Source: Prochlorococcus sp. AG-402-A04
Lineage (GTDB): Bacteria; Cyanobacteriota; Cyanobacteriia; PCC-6307; Cyanobiaceae
Reading direction: 5' to 3'
DNA length: 60,830 bases
Assembly (NCBI GenBank): GCA_003278045.1
Contig: QCHG01000007.1
Coordinates: forward strand, 1 to 60,830
Numbering within the stretch: position 1 is the first letter of the stretch; every line of letters starts with the position of its first letter. The translations under genes were made by a program, and so were the position numbers. The notes beneath the pieces were generated by a model. That model searched no databases. It was given only the letters and a program-made list of their open reading frames with translations, and was not told the origin of the DNA. This document shows positions 6,505 through 13,968 of the stretch, piece by piece.

Positions 6505-7710
6505 TTAAAAAGAACTTGATTTTCTTAATAAATAAAGTCCACCTGCTAGAGAAATTAAGACAGGTAACCATGCAGCCAAAATAGGAGTTAAAATGCCTTT
6601 CACTCCAAATGAACTAAATATAAATGACATTACATAATAAATTAATATAAGAATTACGCTCAATCCAAATCCCTGACTTTTTGAAGATCTTAAATTAGAT
6701 TTAGATCCCAAACTGCTTCCTATTAGACCAAATACCAAGCATGCAAAAGGTAGAGTAAATTTTTCTTGAATGCGGACTTTAATTCTTCTTAATTCCTTTA
6801 AGTTTCCAGTTTTTTTATAAATTTTTTCTGCTTTTATGGCCTGCTTTAAGGTCATTTCATTAGCATCTTTAGGAACTTGCGCTAATTCCAACGGTCCTTC
6901 TATAAATGGGTATATGTATCGTTTAAATTTAATATTTCCAGTTTGACCATTTCGATCAATAGTTATCATGCTTCCATTTATAAAATTCCAAGAAGAATTT
7001 TTTTTATCAAATGTTGCACTTTCTGCTTTTAATATTTGTTGTATATCTTCCCTCGAGAAATCTAAAACAGTAACACCCTCCATAATATTATTCTCAAACC
7101 ATGATGCATAGAATATATGAGTTAGATAGTTATTATGTTTTGTTGGTTTGTTAGTCAAAGGATTTATTCTAGAGCCATATCTAGAAAACATAATGTTAGC
7201 TTTACCCGTTTCACTACTAAATGAACTACCAATTCCTGCTCTTAATGTTACCTCTGCCAATTTATTACTTGCAGGGACTAAATTATCATTGAAATAGAAA
7301 GTTAAACCCGTCATAAATATTGAAAGAGCAATGGCTGGAGAAATAATTCTTGAAGTTTTTATCCCTAAAGATTTCAAAGCTAATAATTCTGAATTGCTTG
7401 ATAATTTCCCATAGGCTAATAATGTCGAAAGCAAAACTGCCATTGGGAATGACAAAACTAAAAAGCTAGGCAAACTAAAAAAAAGAACTTTTAAAGCTAA
7501 AAAGAGAGGTAAACCAAATTCAACAATTTTCCTTATAAGATCGAACATTACCCCAACAGATAATGAAATAACAGTAAATGCAGAAATTGCAAATATCATG
7601 GGAGGTATGATTTGACCTAGTAGCCACCTATCTATTAAGGGTATTGAATACCAAGGAGCAATTATTTTTCTGAAAGTTTTTTTAATTATTAGTTGATTTG
7701 AAAGTTTCAA
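6505..7710 (-). CDS. LptF/LptG family (YjgP/YjgQ) permease
   Basis: 401 aa. Three N-terminal membrane spans (about residues 28-125) and three C-terminal ones (about 315-395) flank a periplasmic beta-rich domain. This is the layout of the LptF/LptG subunits that extract lipopolysaccharide from the inner membrane with the LptB ATPase. Motifs include DRWLLGQIIPP at the N-terminus and LPFACLVFGLIGSSLG before the last spans. Cyanobacteria often have one such gene instead of an F/G pair, so I do not choose between the two names. The lipid A genes at 51-54 kb make its presumed substrate. Confidence 0.85.
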   Translation of the reverse strand: MKLSNQLIIKKTFRKIIAPWYSIPLIDRWLLGQIIPPMIFAISAFTVISLSVGVMFDLIRKIVEFGLPLFLALKVLFFSLPSFLVLSFPMAVLLSTLLAYGKLSSNSELLALKSLGIKTSRIISPAIALSIFMTGLTFYFNDNLVPASNKLAEVTLRAGIGSSFSSETGKANIMFSRYGSRINPLTNKPTKHNNYLTHIFYASWFENNIMEGVTVLDFSREDIQQILKAESATFDKKNSSWNFINGSMITIDRNGQTGNIKFKRYIYPFIEGPLELAQVPKDANEMTLKQAIKAEKIYKKTGNLKELRRIKVRIQEKFTLPFACLVFGLIGSSLGSKSNLRSSKSQGFGLSVILILIYYVMSFIFSSFGVKGILTPILAAWLPVLISLAGGLYLLRKSSSF

Positions 7711-7885
7711 AAGAAATTTATTTAATTTGTACTGTCTTTCACCGCATTATAAAATATGAATGTTGTATAAACCAAGATAAAATTTGTATGAATAGAAGAT
7801 TTTAATTTACCAATTTTTAAAAAATTAGTTTTTTTACTTGCAGTAAAACAAAAATTTTGGTTTCTTAAAAAGAAAGGGGTTAGGA

Positions 7886-8005
7886 ATGAAAAATAAAACT
7901 TTTGTGAATGAATGTAAGTGCATACACTGCCAACAAAAAATAAATCAAATTAATAATTCAAAAATTTATTGGAATAATTTAATTTTAAGAAAAATGTCAT
8001 CCTAG
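7886..8005 (+). CDS. Possible 39-aa cysteine-containing peptide
   Basis: ATG preceded by an AAAGGGGTTAGGA purine-rich stretch that could serve as a ribosome-binding site. The peptide contains ECKCIHCQQK, three cysteines in a CxCxxC pattern, followed by a polar helix. Not recognised; could be a chance ORF. Confidence 0.4.
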   Translation: MKNKTFVNECKCIHCQQKINQINNSKIYWNNLILRKMSS

Positions 8006-8314
8006 TTTGTTTAAAAATCAATAATTTCAAATTAACAACAAAGTTTTTTGGTTCTTCAATATTATTCCTCATGTATATAGTACAATTACTTAGCCTTTTG
8101 ATTTTTCTTGTAGATAATATTTTCTCTATTTAAAAGAAAAAGGATAATAACAATGCAAGAAGGGATGAGAATAAAATCTAAAGACATAACTTTTTTAACT
8201 CTATTTTTTATTTAGCAATAAATTTATTCATTGACATTTTCATAACTACCCAGATATTTATTTATAAAAAATTTATCAATAATTGATTTTATTTAGTTTC
8301 TTTAAAAATTGGAA

Positions 8315-8384
8315 GAGCTTGCAAGTATCCCACAGGCAAGCTCATGACGAACTAGTTAAATTCAGATTTTTTGACTTTAACCAG
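8315..8384. other. Two tandem hairpins, candidate small RNA or leader
   Basis: GAGCTTGC (8315-8322) pairs with GCAAGCTC (8336-8343), 8 bp perfect. CTAGTTAAA (8352-8360) pairs with TTTAACCAG (8376-8384), 8 of 9. Eight bases separate the two stems. They lie about 230 bp upstream of the hli gene at 8617 and are not followed by a T-run. Confidence 0.45.
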
Positions 8385-8586
8385 CTAAGCACTTCCTAAA
8401 TGCTAAATTTATCCTACTAAGTAAAATTACTTATTGTGAGTATAAATGCTCATTTATGATGATTTATCTGCAAATTTGATATTAAGAAGAGACTTTATAA
8501 AAAAAACTTGCCGTTAATTGTTTTAAGCATCTAAATACTAAGTGGTAAACATAAAATGCTTATGGTTTACATTAGTTAATAATTGT

Positions 8587-8604
8587 GTTACATTAATTTA
8601 CAAT
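8587..8604 (+). promoter_or_regulatory. HLR1-type direct repeat (RpaB site)
   Basis: GTTACATT, two bases, then TTTACAAT: a perfect fit to the high-light regulatory 1 consensus, (G/T)TTACA(T/A)(T/A) repeated after a 2-nt gap. HLR1 binds RpaB, the response regulator tied to the NblS kinase encoded at 44542-46608. It ends 12 bases before the hli start codon, so bound RpaB would probably repress under low light. Confidence 0.75.
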
Positions 8605-8616
8605 TATTTTTTTTAA

Positions 8617-8823
8617 ATGACAAAATCAGGAGTTACAACAGAATCAGGTGGAAGACAGAATATGTTCCCATCTGAAACTAGACCTTATATCGATGAAACT
8701 GTATCCTACGATGGGTATCCACAGAATGCTGAAAAAGTAAATGGTAGATGGGCTATGGTTGGTTTCGTTGCATTACTAGGTGCTTATGTAACAACAGGAC
8801 AGATTATTCCAGGAATTTTTTAG
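8617..8823 (+). CDS. hli: High-light-inducible protein (Hli/Scp)
   Basis: 68 aa from ATG. A hydrophilic N-terminus is followed by the single Chl-binding helix of the LHC superfamily: KVNGRWAMVGFVALLGAYVT, ending TTGQIIPGIF. The E/N-x-R dyad (here NGRW) is the chlorophyll-ligand region. Hli proteins bind chlorophyll and carotenoid, quench excess energy and assist photosystem II assembly and repair in thylakoids. The HLR1 repeat just upstream suggests high-light induction. Confidence 0.95.
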   Translation: MTKSGVTTESGGRQNMFPSETRPYIDETVSYDGYPQNAEKVNGRWAMVGFVALLGAYVTTGQIIPGIF

Positions 8824-8923
8824 CATTTAGATTAATTTTATGTACTTTTCTTTTAAAAATACATAATAATTGTTTTTTAAAATAAAAAATTTAAAACCCT
8901 TGACCCTATTTAAATTCGTTATT

Positions 8924-9052
8924 TTATTTTAAATTTGAGAATAAGAAAAACCAAATAAACGTTATTGCGTTAAGGCTAAATATTATACCAAGGAAAAGAT
9001 AAGCAAATTTTTTTCCTATAAATGCTGTCTCCGGTTCAAGCTTTACTCTCAT
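8924..9052 (-). CDS. 42-aa single-span membrane protein
   Basis: ATG start. A short polar N-terminus (MRVKLEPETAFIGKK) leads into one transmembrane helix (FAYLFLGIIFSLNAITFIWF) and ends SNLK. It sits between three hli genes, so a thylakoid role is possible, but it lacks the Hli motif. Not recognised by name. Confidence 0.55.
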   Translation of the reverse strand: MRVKLEPETAFIGKKFAYLFLGIIFSLNAITFIWFFLFSNLK

Positions 9053-9455
9053 TTAATCCATAAATCATCTTGATAAAGATAGCATCAAGTAACAAATTAA
9101 TTAAAGTTTGAAAGAAGAATAAAAATAAATTAATATTTTTTTTAATGATTGTTTAACACTTTTGCTTATAAACTATCTTGGCTTTTGTTCTTCCAAAAAT
9201 ATAAATTATAAAAATAACTCATAAAATCTCTCCAAATAATTTGGCAATATATATTATTCTTAAAACTTAAAAAAATTTGGAATTTAATTTTTAGCAATTA
9301 GATAGCTTTTTACATTGATTTTTAGTATATTTTTAGTTTGAAAAAGTATTATACAAACTTCAATTAATAAAGAGCATTTATTGTCAATTAAAAATTCCAA
9401 ATAAAAAAGCCTAATTCAATTTTTGAATTAGGCAATTAAAAAATAAAAATTTTTT
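9053..9455. other. AT-rich spacer with the hli-pair terminator
   Basis: No ORF with coding character on either strand. It contains the minus-strand terminator at 9409-9433 and otherwise only low-complexity AT sequence. Confidence 0.5.
9409..9433 (-). terminator. Intrinsic terminator of the hli pair
   Basis: An 11-bp perfect stem, GCCTAATTCAA with TTGAATTAGGC, closes a 3-nt loop. On the minus strand it is followed by TTTTTTATTT. It lies 23 bp after the stop codon of the second hli gene. Confidence 0.8.
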
Positions 9456-9596
9456 TTAAATAAAACCAGGAATAATTTGACCTGTAGTTAGGTATGCTCC
9501 AACTAGAGCAATAAAACCTAACATTGCGAATCTACCATTTAGCTTTTCGGCAACGATTTTTTCTTTTTCAACTAATTTTGGTTGGTTATTTTTCAT
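9456..9596 (-). CDS. hli: High-light-inducible protein, second gene of an overlapping pair
   Basis: 46 aa. ATG at 9596 shares a base with the stop of the upstream hli gene (TAATG), so the two are probably translationally coupled. The polar N-terminus is followed by AEKLNGRFAMLGFIALVGAY and TTGQIIPGFI, the full Hli helix with its chlorophyll-ligand NGR. The in-frame extension upstream of this ATG is an out-of-frame read of the neighbouring gene and should be ignored. Confidence 0.9.
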   Translation of the reverse strand: MKNNQPKLVEKEKIVAEKLNGRFAMLGFIALVGAYLTTGQIIPGFI

Positions 9597-9703
9597 TAGA
9601 ACCAGCCTGGAATAATCTGTCCTGTTGTGACATAGGCGCCAACTGCTGCAACGAAACCTAACATTGCTGCCCAACCATTAAAACGTTCTGCTTCTGGAGT
9701 CAT
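9596..9703 (-). CDS. hli: High-light-inducible protein, first gene of an overlapping pair
   Basis: 35 aa: MTPEAERFNGWAAMLGFVAA, then VGAYVTTGQIIPGWF. It is essentially a bare Hli helix with NGW in place of NGR, meaning the arginine of the usual E-x-N-x-R motif is replaced. This minimal form is common in marine picocyanobacteria, often in tandem with a longer hli. Upstream on the minus strand there is one half-site TTTACATT, not a full HLR1 repeat. Confidence 0.9.
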   Translation of the reverse strand: MTPEAERFNGWAAMLGFVAAVGAYVTTGQIIPGWF

Positions 9704-10045
9704 TTTTTTAGTGTAATTGTTAAAAAATATAACATATTTATTTAGTAATGTAAAGAAATGGAGTAATTATTCTTTGATTTGCCTGAAAAATTTAAAAACT
9801 GGTACATATATGTGTCGAAATATACCTTATTGATGTTTTTTAAATTTGGAAAAAAAATATAAGCTATTCACTTTTTTTTTAGAAGTATATCCTCATTTAG
9901 AGGTAATTTAAATTAATATACTCTAAGAGTCAGCTAGTAGGGATACAGGCTGACTCTTTTTTTTTTGACAATTTTTGGTTTTTGATAAAAAGTAGTTTTT
10001 AGAATTCAAATAATTGCTATTAATAAATTAGTTGTATATGGATTT
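9704..10045. other. Spacer with an orphan terminator
   Basis: No gene seen. It holds the strong plus-strand terminator at 9925-9966 but no plus-strand ORF for it to serve, so a short noncoding transcript is possible. Confidence 0.45.
9925..9966 (+). terminator. Strong intrinsic terminator with no upstream gene
   Basis: AAGAGTCAGC (9925-9934) pairs perfectly with GCTGACTCTT (9949-9958) over 10 bp and is followed directly by a run of ten T (9957-9966). A TATACT box lies immediately upstream (9917-9922). The nearest plus-strand gene ends more than 1 kb away. Confidence 0.8.
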
Positions 10046-10210
10046 ATGTCATTCGCGACCTATTACATGCATTTAATTTTTGGAAAAATTCCTTCTCTAG
10101 TGAGTTCTGATTTAATACTTTATATCTTGCCTGCTCTTACAATTTCAATATTATTCTTTAGCCTTAAAATAATGTTTTTCAAGACTCCTAAATTGAGAAA
10201 GGTTAAATAA
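10046..10210 (+). CDS. 54-aa membrane protein
   Basis: ATG start. Two hydrophobic segments (about residues 4-14 and 24-45) separated by GKIPSLVSSD, with a basic tail (KTPKLRKVK). It lies 45 bp upstream of the DUF938 methyltransferase on the same strand. Not recognised. Confidence 0.5.
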   Translation: MSFATYYMHLIFGKIPSLVSSDLILYILPALTISILFFSLKIMFFKTPKLRKVK

Positions 10211-10255
10211 TCAAGGATTTGTGAATTATTCTTTTAACTGAAGCGCCTAATTTTT

Positions 10256-10879
10256 TTGATTTTGGATAATAGACTTTTTTTTCCGGCAACTCAAAGAAAT
10301 AGGGAGTGCATTGGTAATGTAATATCCAGCATTATAAAAAAAGGTTCAGTATTAGAGATCGGGAGTGGAAGCGGTGAACATGGAGTGGTCTTTCAAAAAC
10401 GCTTTCCTGAAATAATTTGGCAAACAAGTGACCCAGAGTTAGTACATAGAAAAAGTATAAGTTCTTGGATTGAGTATGAAAACTTAACTGAGAAAATGCC
10501 TCAGCCTCTTGATATTGATGTAGAAAAAATTCCTTGGAAAATTCCTTTTATATTAACTCGTTCTTTGCAAGGAATAGTCTCTATAAATATGATTCATGTA
10601 GCAAAGTGGTCTTCTACTGTAGCACTCTTTAGAGAGTCAGGAAAATTACTCAATAAGGGGCAATTTTTGATTTTGTATGGGCCATTTAAAATTTGTAATA
10701 AGCATACAAGTGAAAGTAATTATTTATTCGATAATTCATTAAGAATGCAAAATGATCTTTGGGGTATTAAAAATCTTGAGGAAGTTTGTGATGAGAGTAA
10801 GAAAAATGGTTTTTCTCAAGAGGATATCATAAGTATGCCTGCAAATAATTTTTCAATAATTTACAGAAAAGTTTCTTGA
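10256..10879 (+). CDS. DUF938 SAM-dependent methyltransferase
   Basis: 207 aa. The N-terminal RLFFPATQRNRECIGNVI and the motif I SVLEIGSGSGEHGVVF (about residues 32-47) are typical of the DUF938 methyltransferase-like family, which binds S-adenosylmethionine. SINMIHVAKW and LILYGPFK correspond to later motifs of the Rossmann core. The substrate is unknown. I used the TTG at 10256; a second TTG six bases later is equally possible. Confidence 0.85.
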   Translation: MILDNRLFFPATQRNRECIGNVISSIIKKGSVLEIGSGSGEHGVVFQKRFPEIIWQTSDPELVHRKSISSWIEYENLTEKMPQPLDIDVEKIPWKIPFILTRSLQGIVSINMIHVAKWSSTVALFRESGKLLNKGQFLILYGPFKICNKHTSESNYLFDNSLRMQNDLWGIKNLEEVCDESKKNGFSQEDIISMPANNFSIIYRKVS

Positions 10880-10930
10880 TTAGGCAAATACAAATATCGA
10901 TAAGTTATTAAGATTGATCATATTAGATGA

Positions 10931-11092
10931 TCAACCTGATAGTTTTTTGCTCCATTCTTTATGCTTTTGATCTAAATCTGAAATTTTTTCGCCTAAACTC
11001 AACTGTCTTTCTAATAATTCAACTTTTGTAAGTGTTATTTTTTCCGAATAAAATTTAATAGGCTGTTTACCATGTAGATTGTCGCCACTCAT
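10931..11092 (-). CDS. 53-aa polar, helical hypothetical protein
   Basis: ATG start. A short N-terminus (MSGDNLHGKQP) precedes an amphipathic helix (TKVELLERQLSLGEKISDLD) that could form a coiled coil. No membrane span. Upstream of the desaturase stop on the same strand is another gene, so it may be the last gene of that unit. Not recognised. Confidence 0.55.
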   Translation of the reverse strand: MSGDNLHGKQPIKFYSEKITLTKVELLERQLSLGEKISDLDQKHKEWSKKLSG

Positions 11093-11199
11093 AGAATTAC
11101 TAAGCTTGTGAGTATTTTCTAAGATGAAAAATTTGTTATTGCTAATTCTTTTATATTTTTTTCAGATTTGCGTAAATTAAAGTGATAAAGAATTGATGC

Positions 11200-12378
11200 T
11201 TATTGTGTTTTTAATCCACCATTTTTGTAAGAAGATTGCCATATATATCTTCTACTCTTTATGTCTGGCTCAACAGCAACGCAATTGCAAGCAATATTCC
11301 ATAAAGCTTTGTGTATTGGATCAGGATTAAAAAGATATGCTTTTTTAAAGGCTTTTTTAATTAAGACAGTTGCCTTTTTTGCATGATAATGAGGGATCGT
11401 TGGACATACATGATGAACGACATGGCTAGAACCTATATTATGGTGAAGAAAATTAAGGACTCTACCATAAGGCCTGTCAATAGATAGAAATGCTCCTCTC
11501 ATAAAGGAAAATTCCGTGTTTGAAAGATGAGGTACATCTGAATCTGTATGATGAAGCCATGTATAAACTACTAGCCAACAATTAACCACTAATAAAGGGC
11601 CAAAATACAGAGTAATTACTGGAAATAATCCATACTTGAAAACTAAATAAACAATGCCAACTAATGTCAAACCTACGCCAATATCTGATATCCAAACTTT
11701 CTTGGCCCATACTGATGGCCATAATGCTTTAGAAAATGGTTTAATTGGCCAAAAATGATTTGAAGTGCCATATTTAACACCTCCTGTACTTCCAGTAAGT
11801 AAATAAGCAGGCCAGCCAAATATTAGATGTAAAACAAGTTGAAGAATTCCATAATTTTTCTTACCTAAGGAATTTGAAAAATGTAATTCTTTTTCTCCGC
11901 CAACTTTTTCTGTAACCCCGTTCCCTTTAATGACTAAAGGGACGTGAGTTTCTCCATTAGTTATGTTATTTGTGAATCGATGATGAACGGCATGAGAACG
12001 CTGCCAAGAAAAATAAGGTACCAGAAGTAATGAATGTAGTAAATAACCAGTTACAGATTCCAATATTTTGTTTTTAGAGAATGCTCCATGCCCACATTCA
12101 TGTGCAATTACCCAGAATCCCATTGCAGTGGTACCTGATATTAATGCGTAAATTATCCAAATTGGGATCATTTTTGGGGTAAATGGAATAGATAACCCTA
12201 TTGCAACTACTAATGATTGAATGAAAGCTGATTGTAAAAGATACCTCAAAGAAGTTTTGGTATTGCACCTGAAGTAGTGATCTGGGATAACATCCCGAAA
12301 TTCTTTTATGCTTGGAATATCTTTATCCTCTATTACAAGCGCTTGGCCTTTAAGACCAGAAAACTTTATATTACTCAA
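11200..12378 (-). CDS. desA: Delta-12-type fatty acid desaturase (DesA-like)
   Basis: 392 aa integral-membrane di-iron desaturase. The three His boxes are HECGH (93-97), HAVHH (129-133) and HVVHH (319-323), with the spacing of DesA/FAD2-type omega-6 desaturases. Four membrane spans are visible (about 47-90 and 233-275). It would put a second double bond into thylakoid lipid acyl chains using ferredoxin electrons. Cyanobacterial desaturases are usually cold- or light-responsive. A second, more divergent desaturase is at 13969-15075. Confidence 0.88.
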   Translation of the reverse strand: MSNIKFSGLKGQALVIEDKDIPSIKEFRDVIPDHYFRCNTKTSLRYLLQSAFIQSLVVAIGLSIPFTPKMIPIWIIYALISGTTAMGFWVIAHECGHGAFSKNKILESVTGYLLHSLLLVPYFSWQRSHAVHHRFTNNITNGETHVPLVIKGNGVTEKVGGEKELHFSNSLGKKNYGILQLVLHLIFGWPAYLLTGSTGGVKYGTSNHFWPIKPFSKALWPSVWAKKVWISDIGVGLTLVGIVYLVFKYGLFPVITLYFGPLLVVNCWLVVYTWLHHTDSDVPHLSNTEFSFMRGAFLSIDRPYGRVLNFLHHNIGSSHVVHHVCPTIPHYHAKKATVLIKKAFKKAYLFNPDPIHKALWNIACNCVAVEPDIKSRRYIWQSSYKNGGLKTQ

Positions 12379-12451
12379 ATTTTTGTTAGGTAAGAATTTT
12401 GTTAAATAAAAGTGAATTTATATACTCTATTATCCATCACAGGATCTCATA

Positions 12452-12592
12452 ATGAAAATAATTTATAAATTTTTTTTCGATAAAGTTTTTCAGATTTTAA
12501 TTTCATCTTCAAATAAAATTATCTTTGCCAAACATTTTTTATTTTATTCTTTTAGGGCAATCTTATTAATTTTTTCTTTCTTTTTATGCTGA
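12452..12592 (+). CDS. Possible 46-aa Phe-rich membrane peptide
   Basis: ATG start; N-terminal KIIYKFFFDKVFQILI and a C-terminal hydrophobic span ending LIFSFFLC. It has very high Phe and Ile, which AT-rich noncoding DNA can also produce, so confidence is limited. Not recognised. Confidence 0.4.
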   Translation: MKIIYKFFFDKVFQILISSSNKIIFAKHFLFYSFRAILLIFSFFLC

Positions 12593-12623
12593 TTGTTTTG
12601 CTCTTCTTTAAAGCTTAATTAAT

Positions 12624-12755
12624 TTAAAGACCGCGTATATACCTCTTAGGTAAACCAGATTGTTTACGTGGCTTTACTAGGATAGGTAAAACAATAACTC
12701 CTACTGTAAAAAGACAGATTGGGGCAACTACCATCAATATAGATTCTAGAGACAT
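12624..12755 (-). CDS. 43-aa single-span membrane protein
   Basis: ATG start. One transmembrane helix (LMVVAPICLFTVGVIVLPIL) is followed by a strongly basic tail (VKPRKQSGLPKRYIRGL). The size and shape resemble small thylakoid or photosystem-associated subunits, but no known subunit is recognised. Codon use and GC content are higher than in the surrounding spacer, which favours a real gene. Confidence 0.6.
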   Translation of the reverse strand: MSLESILMVVAPICLFTVGVIVLPILVKPRKQSGLPKRYIRGL

Positions 12756-12947
12756 GAATAATTTTGAATTTATTAATAAATAGCAGGATTTTTTTCTAAA
12801 GTCATGCGTATTTATATCTATTTTGTGAGAATAAATTCAAAATTTTTATAAAATATTAAGTAAAAAAGAAAAAATGCTTAAAAAAAAGCAATTTTTTCAA
12901 AATTTATCCTATCTACTTAATCATTATTTAAATTTAAGTAATTAGTT

Positions 12948-13088
12948 ATGGATCAAGAAAAAAATTGGATGCTTATGACTTATTATTGTCCAACTCATGG
13001 TGATTCAGGATTAGTAAAACCGATTCAACTAACAAAAAAAGAAATTAGTAAAACATTCTTAAAAAAAGGTAAGAGTTCTAAAAATTAA
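12948..13088 (+). CDS. 46-aa hypothetical protein
   Basis: ATG start. Contains MTYYCPTHGDSGLVKPIQLT, with one Cys and one His in CPTHG, then a lysine-rich tail. The start of the sequence is reminiscent of a small metal-ribbon half-site but there is only one cysteine. Not recognised. Confidence 0.55.
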   Translation: MDQEKNWMLMTYYCPTHGDSGLVKPIQLTKKEISKTFLKKGKSSKN

Positions 13089-13220
13089 TTTTTAGAATAA
13101 AACTATAGTTTTATGAAAATGTTCTAAATCTTTATTGAAATCTGATTAATTAAAATCCTACAAAAATCCAATAAGCTGCCTCTTTATCAGCAGTATTAGA
13201 AATATATTGAAAAACATATC

Positions 13221-13373
13221 TTAATTTGTATCAGAATCGCATGTTAATTCACATTGATTAAGATCATGTGATGATATCTTTTCTAAAATTCTTAACATAT
13301 CAATTTCGGAAAGCTCTCCATTCGAGTTCCATTTTAAAGTTGTTTTCCTTTGAGGTGAATTTTTTTTATTCAT
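13221..13373 (-). CDS. 50-aa hypothetical protein, overlapping its upstream neighbour
   Basis: ATG at 13373 lies inside the last codons of the twin-Cys protein (8-bp overlap), which suggests coupling. The peptide is polar, with a central helix (GELSEIDMLRILEKISSHDL) and two late cysteines in QCELTCDSD. Not recognised. Confidence 0.6.
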   Translation of the reverse strand: MNKKNSPQRKTTLKWNSNGELSEIDMLRILEKISSHDLNQCELTCDSDTN

Positions 13374-13524
13374 TTTGATCACCTCCCTTTAAATGAACTT
13401 CTAAACAACGAGTAATACATTCTTGATGACCATCCACAATACTGCATTCAGTAATACACTCGAAATATGAATTAACAGAATCTATTTCTGTATTCTGGTT
13501 GGCAGAAACAAATGAATCACTCAT
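13366..13524 (-). CDS. 52-aa twin CX3C protein
   Basis: I chose the ATG at 13524; a frame extension to 13575 lacks coding character. The C-terminal half reads CITECSIVDGHQECITRC, a pair of CX3C motifs 9 residues apart, followed by LEVHLKGG. Twin CX3C helices can be joined by two disulfides (as in small mitochondrial coiled-coil-helix proteins) or bind metal; which applies here is unknown. Overlaps the next gene by 8 bp. Confidence 0.6.
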   Translation of the reverse strand: MSDSFVSANQNTEIDSVNSYFECITECSIVDGHQECITRCLEVHLKGGDQNE

Positions 13525-13812
13525 AATATTGTTGGATTTATTTGGAATAGAGATATAGCACGAATTTATGTTCAATAATTTAATTTATTAAGTCAATCAG
13601 AAAAAATAAGTATTATTTACTAAATTTTTTTTGCAACTGGTTTACCTTGAAAAAGATAGTAATATTCTTCTTTTACAACAAAAAAGTAAAAAATAATTTT
13701 GATTATTTAATATTAATTTATAAGGTAATCTACTTAAAAAATCAGCATAAAGACTGATTTACTTTTCAGTAATTTAGTTAGATGATAAAAAAGTACACTT
13801 TTAGATTTTCAA

Positions 13813-13965
13813 ATGAAATCAGTAATTACTTGGCTTTCGAAAATGTTAGAGAGTATGGCAAATGCTTTTATGCATCCTTTAAAGAATGACTTGCCTCCAT
13901 CTATTGGTACTCATGCATATAGCAGTATTCCTCTAAAAAGAAAATTGAGAAGAAGGTTGAATTAG
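13813..13965 (+). CDS. 50-aa conserved-looking small protein
   Basis: ATG start. Reads as an amphipathic N-terminus (VITWLSKMLESMANAFM) followed by HPLKNDLPPSIGTHAYSSIP and a very basic end (KRKLRRRLN). The Pro/Gly-rich middle and basic tail look constrained. It is convergent with the second desaturase, 3 bp apart. Not recognised. Confidence 0.6.
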   Translation: MKSVITWLSKMLESMANAFMHPLKNDLPPSIGTHAYSSIPLKRKLRRRLN

Positions 13966-13968
13966 GTA

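Larger units (their letters stand above)
8006..8616. other. Long 5' spacer of an hli gene with tandem hairpins
   Basis: No solid gene; an ATG at 8155 opens a 20-codon frame that I do not trust. It contains two adjacent hairpins (8315-8384), a further inverted repeat GTAAAC/GTTTAC (8545-8570), and the HLR1-type site at 8587-8604. The spacer is unusually long and structured for this genome. Confidence 0.5.

Noticed and set aside
8155..8217. 20-codon ATG frame with AGGA upstream
   Set aside because: Too short, with no motif; cannot be distinguished from chance.
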